This document shows positions 28,724 through 37,142 of a stretch of 64,000 nucleotides of DNA, piece by piece; the stretch's first letter is position 1; each line of letters opens with the position of its first letter. The stretch covers positions 310,001 to 374,000 of the forward strand of contig NZ_JAMLFW010000002.1 in the NCBI RefSeq assembly GCF_024256385.1, read 5' to 3'. The stretch is from Anatilimnocola floriformis. GTDB taxonomy: Bacteria > Planctomycetota > Planctomycetia > Pirellulales > Pirellulaceae. The position numbers were made by a program, and so were the translations under genes. The notes under the pieces are model-generated. The model saw nothing but the letters and a program-made list of their open reading frames with translations, searched no databases and was not told the DNA's origin.

Positions 28724-29635
28724 GTGCTCGTGCTTCGTTGGCGATTGGTTTCTTCGTTTGTGATCATCGCGTTGATGGTCGCGCTCGTCACGCTCGATCA
28801 TCTGCGCCTGGGCGTGGGAATCGACGGCGTGTGGCTTGCGCCGGTGCTGATCGTGGTAACGATCCTCGCCGCCGAAGAAACGATCTCGCTGCTGCGAAAT
28901 CAAAAGCATGATCCGCTGGCCTGGACCGTTTACGCTGGCAGTTTGCTGCTCGTCCTTTCCGGCTGCGATTTGCTCATCAAACAACTGCTCGTCCGGTTCG
29001 GCTATCCCAGCTATCCACCGTGGGAAGGTTGGCCGGCGCTGGCGCTGGCTGCCGGTGTGATCCTCGCCTTCGGCGGCGAAATGGCCCGCTTCAAAAAGGC
29101 GGGCGAGAGCTCGATCGTCAACGCCGCGCTCGCCATCTTTGCGATGGCTTACGTCGGCGGGCTGATGCTGTTTCTCGCCTGGCAACGGCTGCATCACGGG
29201 ACGTTCGCGTTTCTCACGATTCCGATCATCGTGAAGTGCGGCGACACTGGCGCTTACTTCACCGGGCGCTTTACCGGTCGCCACAAGATGACGCCGCTCC
29301 TCAGCCCCGGCAAAACCTGGGAAGGCGCCGTTGGTGGCGTTGTCGCAGGTTGCCTGGCGAGTTGGTTTTGCTTCGCCGTTCTGCAACCGAAGTATTTCCC
29401 CGACGCCACGCCGACCGTGCATCCACCGCTGGTCGCGGTGTTGATCTACGGCCTCGCGATGACCCTCGCTGGCATGCACGGCGACCTTGCCGAGTCGCTG
29501 CTGAAGCGCGACATGCAACGTAAGGACAGCAGCACCTGGTTGCCGGGGCTCGGCGGGGTGCTCGATGTGGTCGATAGCATGCTGATGGCGGCGCCGGTGG
29601 CGTATCTGTTTTGGAACACCGGCTGGCTGGGGTAG
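28724..29635 (+). CDS. cdsA: Phosphatidate cytidylyltransferase
   Basis: A 303-residue polytopic inner-membrane enzyme that makes CDP-diacylglycerol from phosphatidic acid and CTP. It has many hydrophobic helices and the CdsA C-terminal signature region DLAESLLKRDMQRKDSS followed by GLGGVLDVVDS. The bacterial consensus HGGxxDRxD is here LGGVLDVVD: the His and Arg are replaced while both Asp positions are kept. The start is GTG at 28724, eight bases after uppS, so the two form an operon. Confidence 0.9.
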   Translation: MLVLRWRLVSSFVIIALMVALVTLDHLRLGVGIDGVWLAPVLIVVTILAAEETISLLRNQKHDPLAWTVYAGSLLLVLSGCDLLIKQLLVRFGYPSYPPWEGWPALALAAGVILAFGGEMARFKKAGESSIVNAALAIFAMAYVGGLMLFLAWQRLHHGTFAFLTIPIIVKCGDTGAYFTGRFTGRHKMTPLLSPGKTWEGAVGGVVAGCLASWFCFAVLQPKYFPDATPTVHPPLVAVLIYGLAMTLAGMHGDLAESLLKRDMQRKDSSTWLPGLGGVLDVVDSMLMAAPVAYLFWNTGWLG

Positions 29636-30150
29636 GGATCATCTTGCTCGTCTCTTCGGAAGAGGCAACGAGGCAATTTCAGGTCAGTGCGTGAAATACC
29701 AGTGGAATGACGCCCTTGCCCCGCATGGTGGACATGCATGCAGTTCCAGCTGGCAACAACGTACGCCTCGCTCATTAGCAAACTGGTGAACCTGAAATGC
29801 GACCGAGGAGATGTACGTTTCGAGCTAACTGCGCACTATTTCGGCAGCGAGTTATCGGGATGTTATACTTGATTACAACGGAGGTTATGCGCTGTTATAA
29901 TCGAAATCGCACCGAATAAGGGTTTGAGATTGCCTGCTGCGTCGCAAATGCTTGGCATGTCGCAGGTAGTGCGTTGGCCGGGTGACATAAGCTCCAAAAG
30001 GGGCGCTGTTATAAACTTGTTATAGGCTTTTGCCGCCCTTTTGCGCAACTACTGAACTGGCCAGTGCTTCGCTAGTTCGAAAAAAGCGTGCGAGGTGTTA
30101 TAGGCTCGCCTGCGAAGCATCCTTAAGGGCGAGGGGGCTGGATTCTCAGC
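29636..30150. other. Intergenic region with five TGTTATA words
   Basis: A 515-base gap with no convincing gene. It is AT-rich for this window and carries TGTTATA at 29861, 29893, 30007, 30018 and 30096, all on the + strand, several extended to TGTTATAGGC or CTGTTATAA. A short hairpin CTCTT/AAGAG lies just after cdsA (29652-29664). The words could be -10-like elements or protein-binding sites. Confidence 0.45.
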
Positions 30151-30438
30151 TTAGGAATCGACCGTCGGCCGAAAGAGCCAATCGCGGACACGATCGTAGA
30201 GCCAGTATTGCAAGAAGAGGAGCAGCAGCGGGCCGATGATGAGCACCGTCTGCGCGATGCGCGGATCGGGCCGGCTGTGGCCGTTGAATTCCAGCCACGA
30301 ACGATAAGCGATCGTCACGGCAAACGTATCGGCGACAAGCAGTACGCTCGTCGCCGCGAGCAGCACGATGAGGTGTGCGCAGCCGAGTTGCAGTAGCGCC
30401 GGCACACGGCGTGTTCGCTGCTTCTCGGGGGTTGCCAT
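30151..30438 (-). CDS. Small hypothetical membrane protein
   Basis: A 95-residue protein with two hydrophobic segments (CAHLIVLLAATSVLLVADTF and TVLIIGPLLLLFLQYWLY). Its ATG at 30438 overlaps the stop of the Dabb gene by one base (TAATG), so the two are translationally coupled. No family was recognised. Confidence 0.6.
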   Translation of the reverse strand: MATPEKQRTRRVPALLQLGCAHLIVLLAATSVLLVADTFAVTIAYRSWLEFNGHSRPDPRIAQTVLIIGPLLLLFLQYWLYDRVRDWLFRPTVDS

Positions 30439-30851
30439 TAACGATCGGCCCAATAGTCGAAGACGACAACTTTCTCGCGGCGGTCTTTCACGACCTTCAC
30501 ATAGTCATCGTGGGCCGGATGCTTGAGATAAGCATCGCGAGCGGCTTCGTCTTTGAACGACACCACGAAGCAATAAGTCAGCCCTTCCGATTTGCCTTCG
30601 GGGCTGACATTCGGACCGTGCTCGAACGCGACAATGCCGTCGATCTTCTTCGGCAGACCGGCAAAGGCGTCGATCACTTCCTGGATCTGCGGCTTGGCGA
30701 TTTCGTCCTTGAACTTATACATCACGACGTGCCGCAGCACTTTGCTCTTGGCTTCCGGGCCCTTCGATTCTTGACTAGCGCCCATCTGCCACACCGCAAG
30801 TGAAAAGAGAACGGCCGCAAAAATCACGGCGGCGATCGATTTGGAATTCAT
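30438..30851 (-). CDS. Secreted Dabb (stress-responsive alpha/beta barrel) protein
   Basis: A 137-residue protein with an N-terminal signal/anchor (IAAVIFAAVLFSLAVWQM) and a Dabb dimeric alpha/beta-barrel domain: VLRHVVMYKFKDEIAKPQIQ, IVAFEHGPNVSPEG, YCFVVSFKDEAARDAYLKHP and a final VVVFDYW. Dabb proteins share the ferredoxin-like fold of the EthD/ABM families; the exported planctomycete versions have no known ligand. The ATG at 30851 fits the signal peptide. Confidence 0.85.
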   Translation of the reverse strand: MNSKSIAAVIFAAVLFSLAVWQMGASQESKGPEAKSKVLRHVVMYKFKDEIAKPQIQEVIDAFAGLPKKIDGIVAFEHGPNVSPEGKSEGLTYCFVVSFKDEAARDAYLKHPAHDDYVKVVKDRREKVVVFDYWADR

Positions 30852-30876
30852 GGATAGCTCCTGAGTAGGGACGGGA

Positions 30877-30936
30877 GGCGAGAGGCGGGAGTGGGAAGCG
30901 TGTCTTTCTGATTTTCCCCGCCTCCCGCCTCTCGCC
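30877..30936. repeat. 14-bp inverted repeat
   Basis: GGCGAGAGGCGGGA at 30877-30890 is the exact reverse complement of 30923-30936, with a 32-base loop. It lies between the MBL hydrolase stop and the Dabb start. No T-run follows on the leftward strand, so it is listed as a repeat and not as a terminator. Confidence 0.6.
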
Positions 30937-30948
30937 CCTCGTCTCTTT

Positions 30949-31689
30949 CTAAAATTCAATCTGCTGCAGATCAAACCCAATCGAAACCGGCAAGCCCGGA
31001 TCACTCACCAAGCCGAGGCCCATCGGATCGGCGTCGTCAGCAATCGGGTTCACATGCGTGAGGATCAGCCGTTTCACCTGCGCCGCGCGAGCAACTTCCA
31101 GCACCGGCGTGAGGCAGCTGTGCCCGGTCTTTTCGGCAAGCTCTTCCCAACCGTCGCCGAAGTTGCACTCATGCACGAGCAAATCGACGCCGCGAATACT
31201 TTCGATGTAGGGGGCATCGGGCCGGGCCGTGGTATCGGTGACGTAGGCGAAGGAGCGATCGGGCCAGTCGATGCGATAGCCGAGCGAACCGCCCGGATGA
31301 ACCAGCGGAAAATAAGTCAGCAGGCCGTCGCCGCCAACCTCGGTCGGGCCATTCAGCGGCTGAAAGGTTAGCGGCGGCAAGACTGGGAAGAGCGCCGGCG
31401 CGAAGAGGTGATCCTGCACGCCGCGCAGATGGACTTCGTCGCCGTGCACGCGCGTGGTCTTCAAGCCGGTCTCGTACGCAACATCGAACAGGAACGTGAG
31501 CCCCGCAACGTGATCGAGATGAGCGTGCGTGAGAAACACGTCGAGCTCACTCGTTCGCAGCCAATCGCGAACACGGAAGAAGCCGGTGCCCGCATCAAGG
31601 GCTAGGCCGATCTCTGGAAACAGCAAACACGCGGTATGCCGCCGCGGGCTGGGGTGATAACCGGTAGTGCCAAGCAGGAGGAGTTGCAT
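30949..31689 (-). CDS. Metallo-beta-lactamase-fold hydrolase (RNase Z/PhnP-like)
   Basis: This 246-residue MBL-fold protein has the metal motif HAHLDH in VFLTHAHLDHVAG, a later VTDTTARPD and LLVHECNFGD, and a final LILTHVNP. The order resembles the tRNase Z/PhnP branch. The substrate cannot be told from sequence. The start is set at ATG 31689 (MQLLLLGTTGYHP), which puts the first strand at the N-terminus as is usual for the family. Confidence 0.85.
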   Translation of the reverse strand: MQLLLLGTTGYHPSPRRHTACLLFPEIGLALDAGTGFFRVRDWLRTSELDVFLTHAHLDHVAGLTFLFDVAYETGLKTTRVHGDEVHLRGVQDHLFAPALFPVLPPLTFQPLNGPTEVGGDGLLTYFPLVHPGGSLGYRIDWPDRSFAYVTDTTARPDAPYIESIRGVDLLVHECNFGDGWEELAEKTGHSCLTPVLEVARAAQVKRLILTHVNPIADDADPMGLGLVSDPGLPVSIGFDLQQIEF

Positions 31690-31728
31690 GGCGACTAGTA
31701 TAGTCATCGCTCGCGGCGCATTCGACGA

Positions 31729-33111
31729 CTACGACAAAATCCCGCGCACGATCTTGCCATGCACATCGGTCAGCCGGTAATCGCGCCCCGCATGGCGATA
31801 AGTCAGCCGTGTGTGATCGATCCCTAGCTGATGCAGAATCGTCGCGTGCAGATCATGCACGTCGACTTTGTCGCGCACGATGTGCTTGCCGATCTCGTCG
31901 GTCTCGCCGTAGATCATGCCCGGCCGAATGCCGCCGCCGGCCAGCCAGATCGAAAAGCATTCGCCGTGATGGCCGCGGCCGTGGCTACCTTCCTTCGCGG
32001 GCGTGCGTCCAAATTCCGTGGCCCAGACCACGAGCGTTTCATCGAGCAAGCCGCGCTGCTTCAAATCCTGAATCAAACCCGCCATCGGCTGATCGACCGC
32101 TTTGGCAAGCGGAGCATGCTCTTTCATCTCGCCGTGCGAATCCCAGTTCGGCCGCGAACCGGTATCGATCAATTCAATAAACCGCACGCCGCGCTCAGCA
32201 AGCCGTCGAGCGACGAGGCATTGCCAGCCGAAGCTCGCGGTGTCGCCGCGCTTCAAGCCATACATCTGATGCGTGGCATCGGTCTCTTGATTGACGTCAA
32301 AGGCTTCCGGCCCAGCCGTTTGCATTTGAAAGGCTGTTTCGAATGACTTGATTCGCGCCGCGAGCGCGCTGTCGTCTTGCCGGGGCTGCAAATGTGATTG
32401 ATTGAGCTGCGAGAGAAGATTCAACTCGAGCTGTTGCACGCTTTGCTCGCGCGTGCGTGGCACCAGGTTTTCGATCGGCTGTTGGCCGGGGATGACGCGC
32501 GTCCCTTGATGATAGGCGGGCAAAAAATCGCTGGCATACACCTGCGTTCCGCCGTAGGGCAAGTGTGGCGCGATGACCATGAACGACGGCAAGTTTTGAT
32601 TAAGTGTGCCGAGGCCATAGCTGATCCAAGAGCCCATGCTGGGCCGCGTGAAGGTCGCACTGCCGGTGTGCATGCCGACGGCGGCTTCGGTGTGATCGAA
32701 GTGGGCGCTCTTCATCGACCGGATCAGGCAGATGTCGTCCATCTGCTCGCGCAAATGCGGAAACAAATCGCTGACGACCGTGCCGCAGCGTTTGTTCGCG
32801 CTGTAGGGAAAGACGCTTCCCATCAGCTTGTCTTTGCCGCTGCCGTCGCGACCTTTTTCGGACGACTTGGGATCGAACGTATCGATGTGCGACACGCCGC
32901 CGGTGGCGAAGAGAAAAATTACCCGCTTCGCGCGCGGCGAATAGTGCGGTGGTTTTTCCAGCAGTGCACCATCGGCGCTCGGCGAAGATTTTAGCGGGGC
33001 CGTTTCGCTGGCGAGCAATTCGCTGAGAATGCCCGGCATCAGCAGCGAACCGCTGACGAGCGAGCGGATGACGTTACGGCGGGAAGTATTCAAGGCGTTC
33101 ATCCAGTCCAT
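31729..33111 (-). CDS. DUF1501 family protein (second copy)
   Basis: A 460-residue DUF1501 protein. The Tat-like start NTSRRNVIRSLVSGSLLMPG is followed by VIFLFATGGVSHIDTFDPK, LIRSMKSAHFDHTEAAVGMH, FIELIDTGSRPNWDSHGEM and VVWATEFGRTP. It shares architecture with the protein at 15113-16453 but is clearly divergent from it. The ATG at 33111 is used; nearby ATGs at 33114 and 33102 are also possible. There is no DUF1549/DUF1553 partner next to it. Confidence 0.9.
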   Translation of the reverse strand: MDWMNALNTSRRNVIRSLVSGSLLMPGILSELLASETAPLKSSPSADGALLEKPPHYSPRAKRVIFLFATGGVSHIDTFDPKSSEKGRDGSGKDKLMGSVFPYSANKRCGTVVSDLFPHLREQMDDICLIRSMKSAHFDHTEAAVGMHTGSATFTRPSMGSWISYGLGTLNQNLPSFMVIAPHLPYGGTQVYASDFLPAYHQGTRVIPGQQPIENLVPRTREQSVQQLELNLLSQLNQSHLQPRQDDSALAARIKSFETAFQMQTAGPEAFDVNQETDATHQMYGLKRGDTASFGWQCLVARRLAERGVRFIELIDTGSRPNWDSHGEMKEHAPLAKAVDQPMAGLIQDLKQRGLLDETLVVWATEFGRTPAKEGSHGRGHHGECFSIWLAGGGIRPGMIYGETDEIGKHIVRDKVDVHDLHATILHQLGIDHTRLTYRHAGRDYRLTDVHGKIVRGILS

Positions 33112-33233
33112 CATAGCAACGAGCACTGGTCCGGTCGCAACTGCCGTTCGTCTCCGGCTTGCGTCCCAGGCTGGCCAGCCAGTAAGAATAATCGTAGTCC
33201 GTGATTGCCGGCAAACCGCGAGAAAGAAACACC

Positions 33234-33509
33234 ATGTCCGATCTCTCCAAGCAGCAAATTCCGCCCGCCACGTTCACCACGCTGCTGCAAACGATTGCTG
33301 CCCAAGCCAGCGTCGCGCTCGGGCTGATTGCCGATCCGCGCACGGGCAAGCCCGAGGTCAACCTCGACCTGGCCAAGCACTTCATCGACACACTGGTGTT
33401 GCTCGATGGCAAAACCAAGGGAAACCTCACCAGCGACGAAGCGGCATTGCTCGCCGCGGCCACGGGCCAATTGCAGATGACGTTTGTAAATCTGAAGAAC
33501 AAAAAGTAA
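33234..33509 (+). CDS. DUF1844 family protein
   Basis: This 91-residue cytoplasmic protein of the DUF1844 family has family blocks FTTLLQTIAAQASVALGLI, DPRTGKPEVNLDLAKHFIDT and LLDGKTKGNLTSDEAALL. The function is unknown. The ATG at 33234 gives the usual family start; an upstream in-frame ATG at 33201 would overlap the promoter region of a divergent gene. Confidence 0.88.
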   Translation: MSDLSKQQIPPATFTTLLQTIAAQASVALGLIADPRTGKPEVNLDLAKHFIDTLVLLDGKTKGNLTSDEAALLAAATGQLQMTFVNLKNKK

Positions 33510-33615
33510 TTCGCTCGCAGTATTGCTGTGCTGCTATCGCGTCCCGGCAGAACAACCGGCATTTCTGCTCAATCCCTACAGCGAGCTGGTCGATAGGTAG
33601 GAACAGGGGGACGCT

Positions 33616-33864
33616 ATGAACCGATTTCATCTTCAACTGCGCGCACTGCTGGCAAGCTGCTTTCTCTGCGGCTGCCTGCTGACCAGCAGCGCCAACGCAG
33701 GTCATCCCCAGTACTGGACGATCGGCCGGCATCAGCCTGGCGAAAACGTGCAGGCCTTGCATCCCCAAGGTTACGCTTACGGTTGGTTCGGCGCGAGTTC
33801 GCGACCTCAAGCCGCACGGCAATCGGGCTACTACGGTTTGTACCGCCAGTGGAACTTCGAATAG
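33616..33864 (+). CDS. Small secreted hypothetical protein
   Basis: An 82-residue protein with a strong signal peptide (LRALLASCFLCGCLLTSSANA) and an aromatic, Tyr/Gly-rich mature part (YGWFGASSRPQAARQSGYYG). The GGGGGAC before the ATG is a good ribosome-binding site. Small exported proteins of this style are common in planctomycetes; the role is unknown. Confidence 0.65.
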   Translation: MNRFHLQLRALLASCFLCGCLLTSSANAGHPQYWTIGRHQPGENVQALHPQGYAYGWFGASSRPQAARQSGYYGLYRQWNFE

Positions 33865-33881
33865 TCCCGCCAAGCCAAAAG

Positions 33882-34220
33882 CTAAGCGTTTCGCCGTTGC
33901 GTGGCAGCGCCACGACCTTGCCACACGCGGCCTGGTGAGCCGCTGCTGTCGGTGGCTTCGAAGTGAGCCTCGGGGTGCGACGGCCGCATGTACTCGATCA
34001 TCGCAAAATTGGCGGCGTCGATCAGATACTCGGTGTTGCCCGTCTCGGCATACTTTTGCAGCCGCAACTCGAGCGACTTGATCGCATCGACCTTGTGCGG
34101 ATAAGCGTCCGCCACCTTGCCGTACTTGTGAAACGACACGAGCATGCGGTTGCGCATGTACTGGACAAACTGCTCGTCAAATTCAGACTTCGGCAGCAAC
34201 GGATCGGCGGCATTCTTCAT
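33882..34220 (-). CDS. Conserved hypothetical protein
   Basis: A 112-residue helical soluble protein. The segments FVQYMRNRMLVSFHKYGKV, KSLELRLQKYAETGNTEYLID and NFAMIEYMRPSHPEAHFEATDS belong to a widely distributed small protein family that I have seen in Firmicutes and other phyla. The function is not established. It stands between a convergent secreted gene and ruvA. Confidence 0.65.
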   Translation of the reverse strand: MKNAADPLLPKSEFDEQFVQYMRNRMLVSFHKYGKVADAYPHKVDAIKSLELRLQKYAETGNTEYLIDAANFAMIEYMRPSHPEAHFEATDSSGSPGRVWQGRGAATQRRNA

Positions 34221-34298
34221 CTTGGTTTCTCGCTGCGTCCCATTTTACGGGCGAGGTGCGAAGGCAGCAATGAGCGCGCTGCAGTGTTCGCCCACGCG

Positions 34299-34931
34299 TC
34301 AGTCCTTCTTGGCATGCGTCTGCTCGTACACCGCCAGTAGCACCGCTTCCACATCGGCGTATTTTTTCTTTGCTTTCAGCACTGCGTCGAGGCTCTTGCG
34401 GGCGTCGGCTTCATTGTGGCCGAGGGCGCGGAGGGCTTCGTAGGCTTCTTCGACCACGTCGCGCTTGATGTCGGCTTCGTAGGTCACATCCTTGGCGATG
34501 AGGAGTGCGAACTTCGACATTTTTCGCCGCAGCTTGGCAATGATCCGTTCGCCGAGCGCTACGCCAATGCCGGGAAGCGAAGCCAGCCCCTTGGCGTCTT
34601 GCTCTTCGATCATGCTGGCGATGTCTTGCACGGGCCGAACCATCGCGCGGAGAGCTTTTTTGCCGCCGACGCCGTCAACGGAGCAGAACATTTCGAAGAA
34701 CTCGCGTTCCACGTCGGTTGCAAAGCCAGTCAGTCGCGGCGTGACCTTGCCGCGCGAGGGATCGCCGTCGATGGTGTAGATCGTTTGCAGCGAAACGCTC
34801 TGCCCCAGTTGCTGGCCGAGACTGCGGCGGGTCGATTCCGAAATGAAGACCTGATATTCGAACGGGGCGGCTTCGAGCAGAACGAAATCTTCCTGAACTT
34901 TCAGCAGCTTGCCGGTGATGCGCGTAATCAA
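34299..34931 (-). CDS. ruvA: Holliday junction DNA helicase subunit RuvA
   Basis: A 210-residue RuvA that binds Holliday junctions and loads RuvB for branch migration. It has an N-terminal OB domain (ITRITGKLLKVQEDFVLLE, VFISESTRRSLG), helix-hairpin-helix repeats (FCSVDGVGGKKALRAM, ASLPGIGVALGERIIAKLRRK) and a C-terminal RuvB-binding helix bundle. The start is set at TTG 34931 because it aligns with the usual M-I-x-R-I-x-G start and is preceded by GGAG; the longer ATG frame runs into noncoding sequence. No ruvB or ruvC is adjacent. Confidence 0.93.
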   Translation of the reverse strand: MITRITGKLLKVQEDFVLLEAAPFEYQVFISESTRRSLGQQLGQSVSLQTIYTIDGDPSRGKVTPRLTGFATDVEREFFEMFCSVDGVGGKKALRAMVRPVQDIASMIEEQDAKGLASLPGIGVALGERIIAKLRRKMSKFALLIAKDVTYEADIKRDVVEEAYEALRALGHNEADARKSLDAVLKAKKKYADVEAVLLAVYEQTHAKKD

Positions 34932-34993
34932 AGTTGAGTCCACTCCGTTGCAGTTGAGAAATGCATCCAGAGCGGCATTGTAGCAACCGCCGC

Positions 34994-35197
34994 TTAGCGG
35001 CGGCGGAAGCGGCCGCGGGTGGAATTCATCGACGGAGTTTTGCCGTGCTCGCGCTCCCATTGCTGAGAACCGTAGTTGATACCGCTGATGTTGTAGCTCG
35101 AATAAGGATTCTTCGAGCTGCCGGCGACGACTTCGAGCGCATTAAAACTGGCCGTCGTAACCAAGACCGCCAGCAGCAAAATGATCAAACGCGTCAT
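34994..35197 (-). CDS. Small secreted protein
   Basis: A 67-residue protein with a signal peptide (MTRLIILLLAVLVTTASFNA) and a short mature part (SSYNISGINYGSQQWEREHG) with a basic end (RGRFRRR). GGAG lies seven bases before the ATG at 35197, which decides this start. It may share a transcript with ruvA, 62 bases downstream. The role is unknown. Confidence 0.6.
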   Translation of the reverse strand: MTRLIILLLAVLVTTASFNALEVVAGSSKNPYSSYNISGINYGSQQWEREHGKTPSMNSTRGRFRRR

Positions 35198-35378
35198 GGC
35201 CATGCTCCGCAACACTTTCGACTCGACTGTTTCTCAAAATCGGCTCCCCGTATCTTACGAGCGCAGCGAAAAGGCAAATGTTACATCTCTTTCACCAATT
35301 GCCGCCGGCCAACCGCGAATCTTACGTACGCTCGCGTTATGATGGTGCCGAACGGCTTGTTCCTCGCGGAAGATCGCA

Positions 35379-36545
35379 ATGCCCATCGAATTCTTGTGCC
35401 CGACTTGCCAGCAGCAACTGCGCGTGCCGGACACCGCCGCCGGGAAAAATGCCAAATGTCCCAAGTGCGCGACCATTCTGACCGTGCCCGGCAGTTCTCC
35501 CAGCGATTCGCCGCTGTCGCCGCCACCGCAAGCCGGTTTTGATTTCTCGCCGCCGAAACCCGCCCCTCCAAGTCAACCGCCACTAGCTCCAGCGCCGGCG
35601 GCAAATTCTTTCGCGAGCACTGCTCCTAGCAACCCTTTTGCCGATCCACCGAAGGAAGCCAACGCGTTCGGATTCAACGACGCCCGTTATGCACCAGCGG
35701 GCCATTCGACAAACCAAGCAACCATTCCAGCCGTCGCACCGAATCCGTATGCTTCGCCGCAAGGTGGTTATCAGGTTCAGCGTTTAGCTACGCCGGGCCA
35801 ACTCGGTTACCAGATTGTCGAGGTCACGCCGATCGTGAACCACGCCATTGAAATCTGGAAGAACCACCTGGTCATCGGCGTCGTTAAGTCGCTATTACCT
35901 GCTTTGATATTCATTCCCTTGGTGTTTCTACTGTTGCTGGCGATCGGCGTCGCGGCCAAAGCGAACGAAGCGCTCGCCTATGTCATCATGATTCCGGCCA
36001 GCTTGATCTTCGTCGTGGCCGAAGTCTGGCTGTCGATCGGTCAGGTACAGATGAGTCTCAAACTGGCCCGCGGTCAGGAGGCGCACCTCTCCGAGATCTT
36101 CGGCGGCGGCGAGCGGTTGCTGCCGATGCTCGCCTACACCCTGCTGCTCGCGCCAGTCATGATGGTCTCGGTCTTTATGGCCCATGTGCCGCTGATTTTA
36201 TTTCTCCTCTTCTGCTGGCCCTCCTATTATCTGGTGATCGAAGGTAAATGCGGCGTGCTCGAATCATTCCGCCTCGCCAAGCAGATCACGGAGGGGAACA
36301 AGCTGACGTCGTTCGTCTTGGCGCTCGTCGTTTATGGCTTCAGCATGCTGGGGTACATGGCGTGCCTGGTGGGGATCATTTTCGTCATCCCGTTGATCTC
36401 GATCATGTTTGCGACGGCTTACCTGATGATGACGGGCCAACTGCCGATCCCTCCCAAACCGCAACCGCAGTACTACCCGCCGCAGCCAAATCCGCACCAG
36501 GGTTACGCCCAACCACCGCAATATCTACCGCCACCGCAGCGGTGA
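35379..36545 (+). CDS. Zinc-ribbon membrane protein (DUF4013-like layout)
   Basis: A 388-residue protein. Residues 7-30 form a zinc ribbon (CPTCQQQL ... CPKCATIL). A proline-rich linker of about 120 residues follows. The C-terminal half has about five membrane helices (LLPALIFIPLVFLLLLAIGV, YVIMIPASLIFVVAEVWLSI, MLAYTLLLAPVMMVSVFMAH, MLGYMACLVGIIFVIPLISI) and a Pro/Tyr-rich tail. The domain order is common in planctomycetes; the function is unknown. Confidence 0.75.
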   Translation: MPIEFLCPTCQQQLRVPDTAAGKNAKCPKCATILTVPGSSPSDSPLSPPPQAGFDFSPPKPAPPSQPPLAPAPAANSFASTAPSNPFADPPKEANAFGFNDARYAPAGHSTNQATIPAVAPNPYASPQGGYQVQRLATPGQLGYQIVEVTPIVNHAIEIWKNHLVIGVVKSLLPALIFIPLVFLLLLAIGVAAKANEALAYVIMIPASLIFVVAEVWLSIGQVQMSLKLARGQEAHLSEIFGGGERLLPMLAYTLLLAPVMMVSVFMAHVPLILFLLFCWPSYYLVIEGKCGVLESFRLAKQITEGNKLTSFVLALVVYGFSMLGYMACLVGIIFVIPLISIMFATAYLMMTGQLPIPPKPQPQYYPPQPNPHQGYAQPPQYLPPPQR

Positions 36546-36553
36546 TCTGACTC

Positions 36554-36649
36554 GGGAGGGCGAGGCTTCCGCCGAGCCGCGGCGGTCAAAAGCAGTCGCC
36601 AGCAGCCATTGCCGTTACCTCGGCGGCTCGGCAGGAGCCTCGCACTCCC
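36554..36649. repeat. Large imperfect inverted repeat
   Basis: The 27-base arms at 36554-36580 and 36623-36649 are complementary with three mismatches. The arm word is GGGAGNGCGAGGCT followed by NCNGCCGAGCCGC. A 42-base spacer separates them. It begins nine bases after the stop of the zinc-ribbon gene and may end its transcript. The rest of the 597-base gap up to the kinase (37143) has no gene I can support. Confidence 0.75.
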
Positions 36650-37142
36650 GCTCTCCCCGGAGTGACGAGGCGAGCCAATCCGGCAAAAATTCTGGCAACC
36701 TTTCTTTGCCAGAAACTGCTACAGAGTCTTGATTTGCCGCAAACGAGAGTAAAATTAGAGCTGGCAGCTTTACTCGCCCCGCGCAGGGGTGTAACTTTTT
36801 TCCAGCGGAAAATGTTTCCCTTGTCTCAATCGCTGTCAAATCATTGCTGCGAGTGTGCGGCAGCTCGGCTGAGTCTGGGAGTGCGCGATGCCAGCTGGAA
36901 TGTCGTAGACTGCATTGACCACTGACTGATTACCGAACTGTTGCCGCAATCGGAACAAGGCAATACGTTCAAATCAGTGCCACATTAACCAGGGGAGGTA
37001 AAGCGGAACCGAATTCTGGGGACATACGTCAGCTAGCGATATGCGCAGCACATCTCCCGCTGCGAGCCAGCCGATACTCATTACAGAGTGTGTGCTCCCT
37101 AAGGAATGAACCCGTCGAGCGATTCACGGTTCCGCCACGGTT

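Noticed and set aside
29863-30048. Short leftward frame of 61 codons in the cdsA downstream gap
   Set aside because: No start signal, no similarity to a known family, and it overlaps the TGTTATA word cluster. Treated as noncoding.
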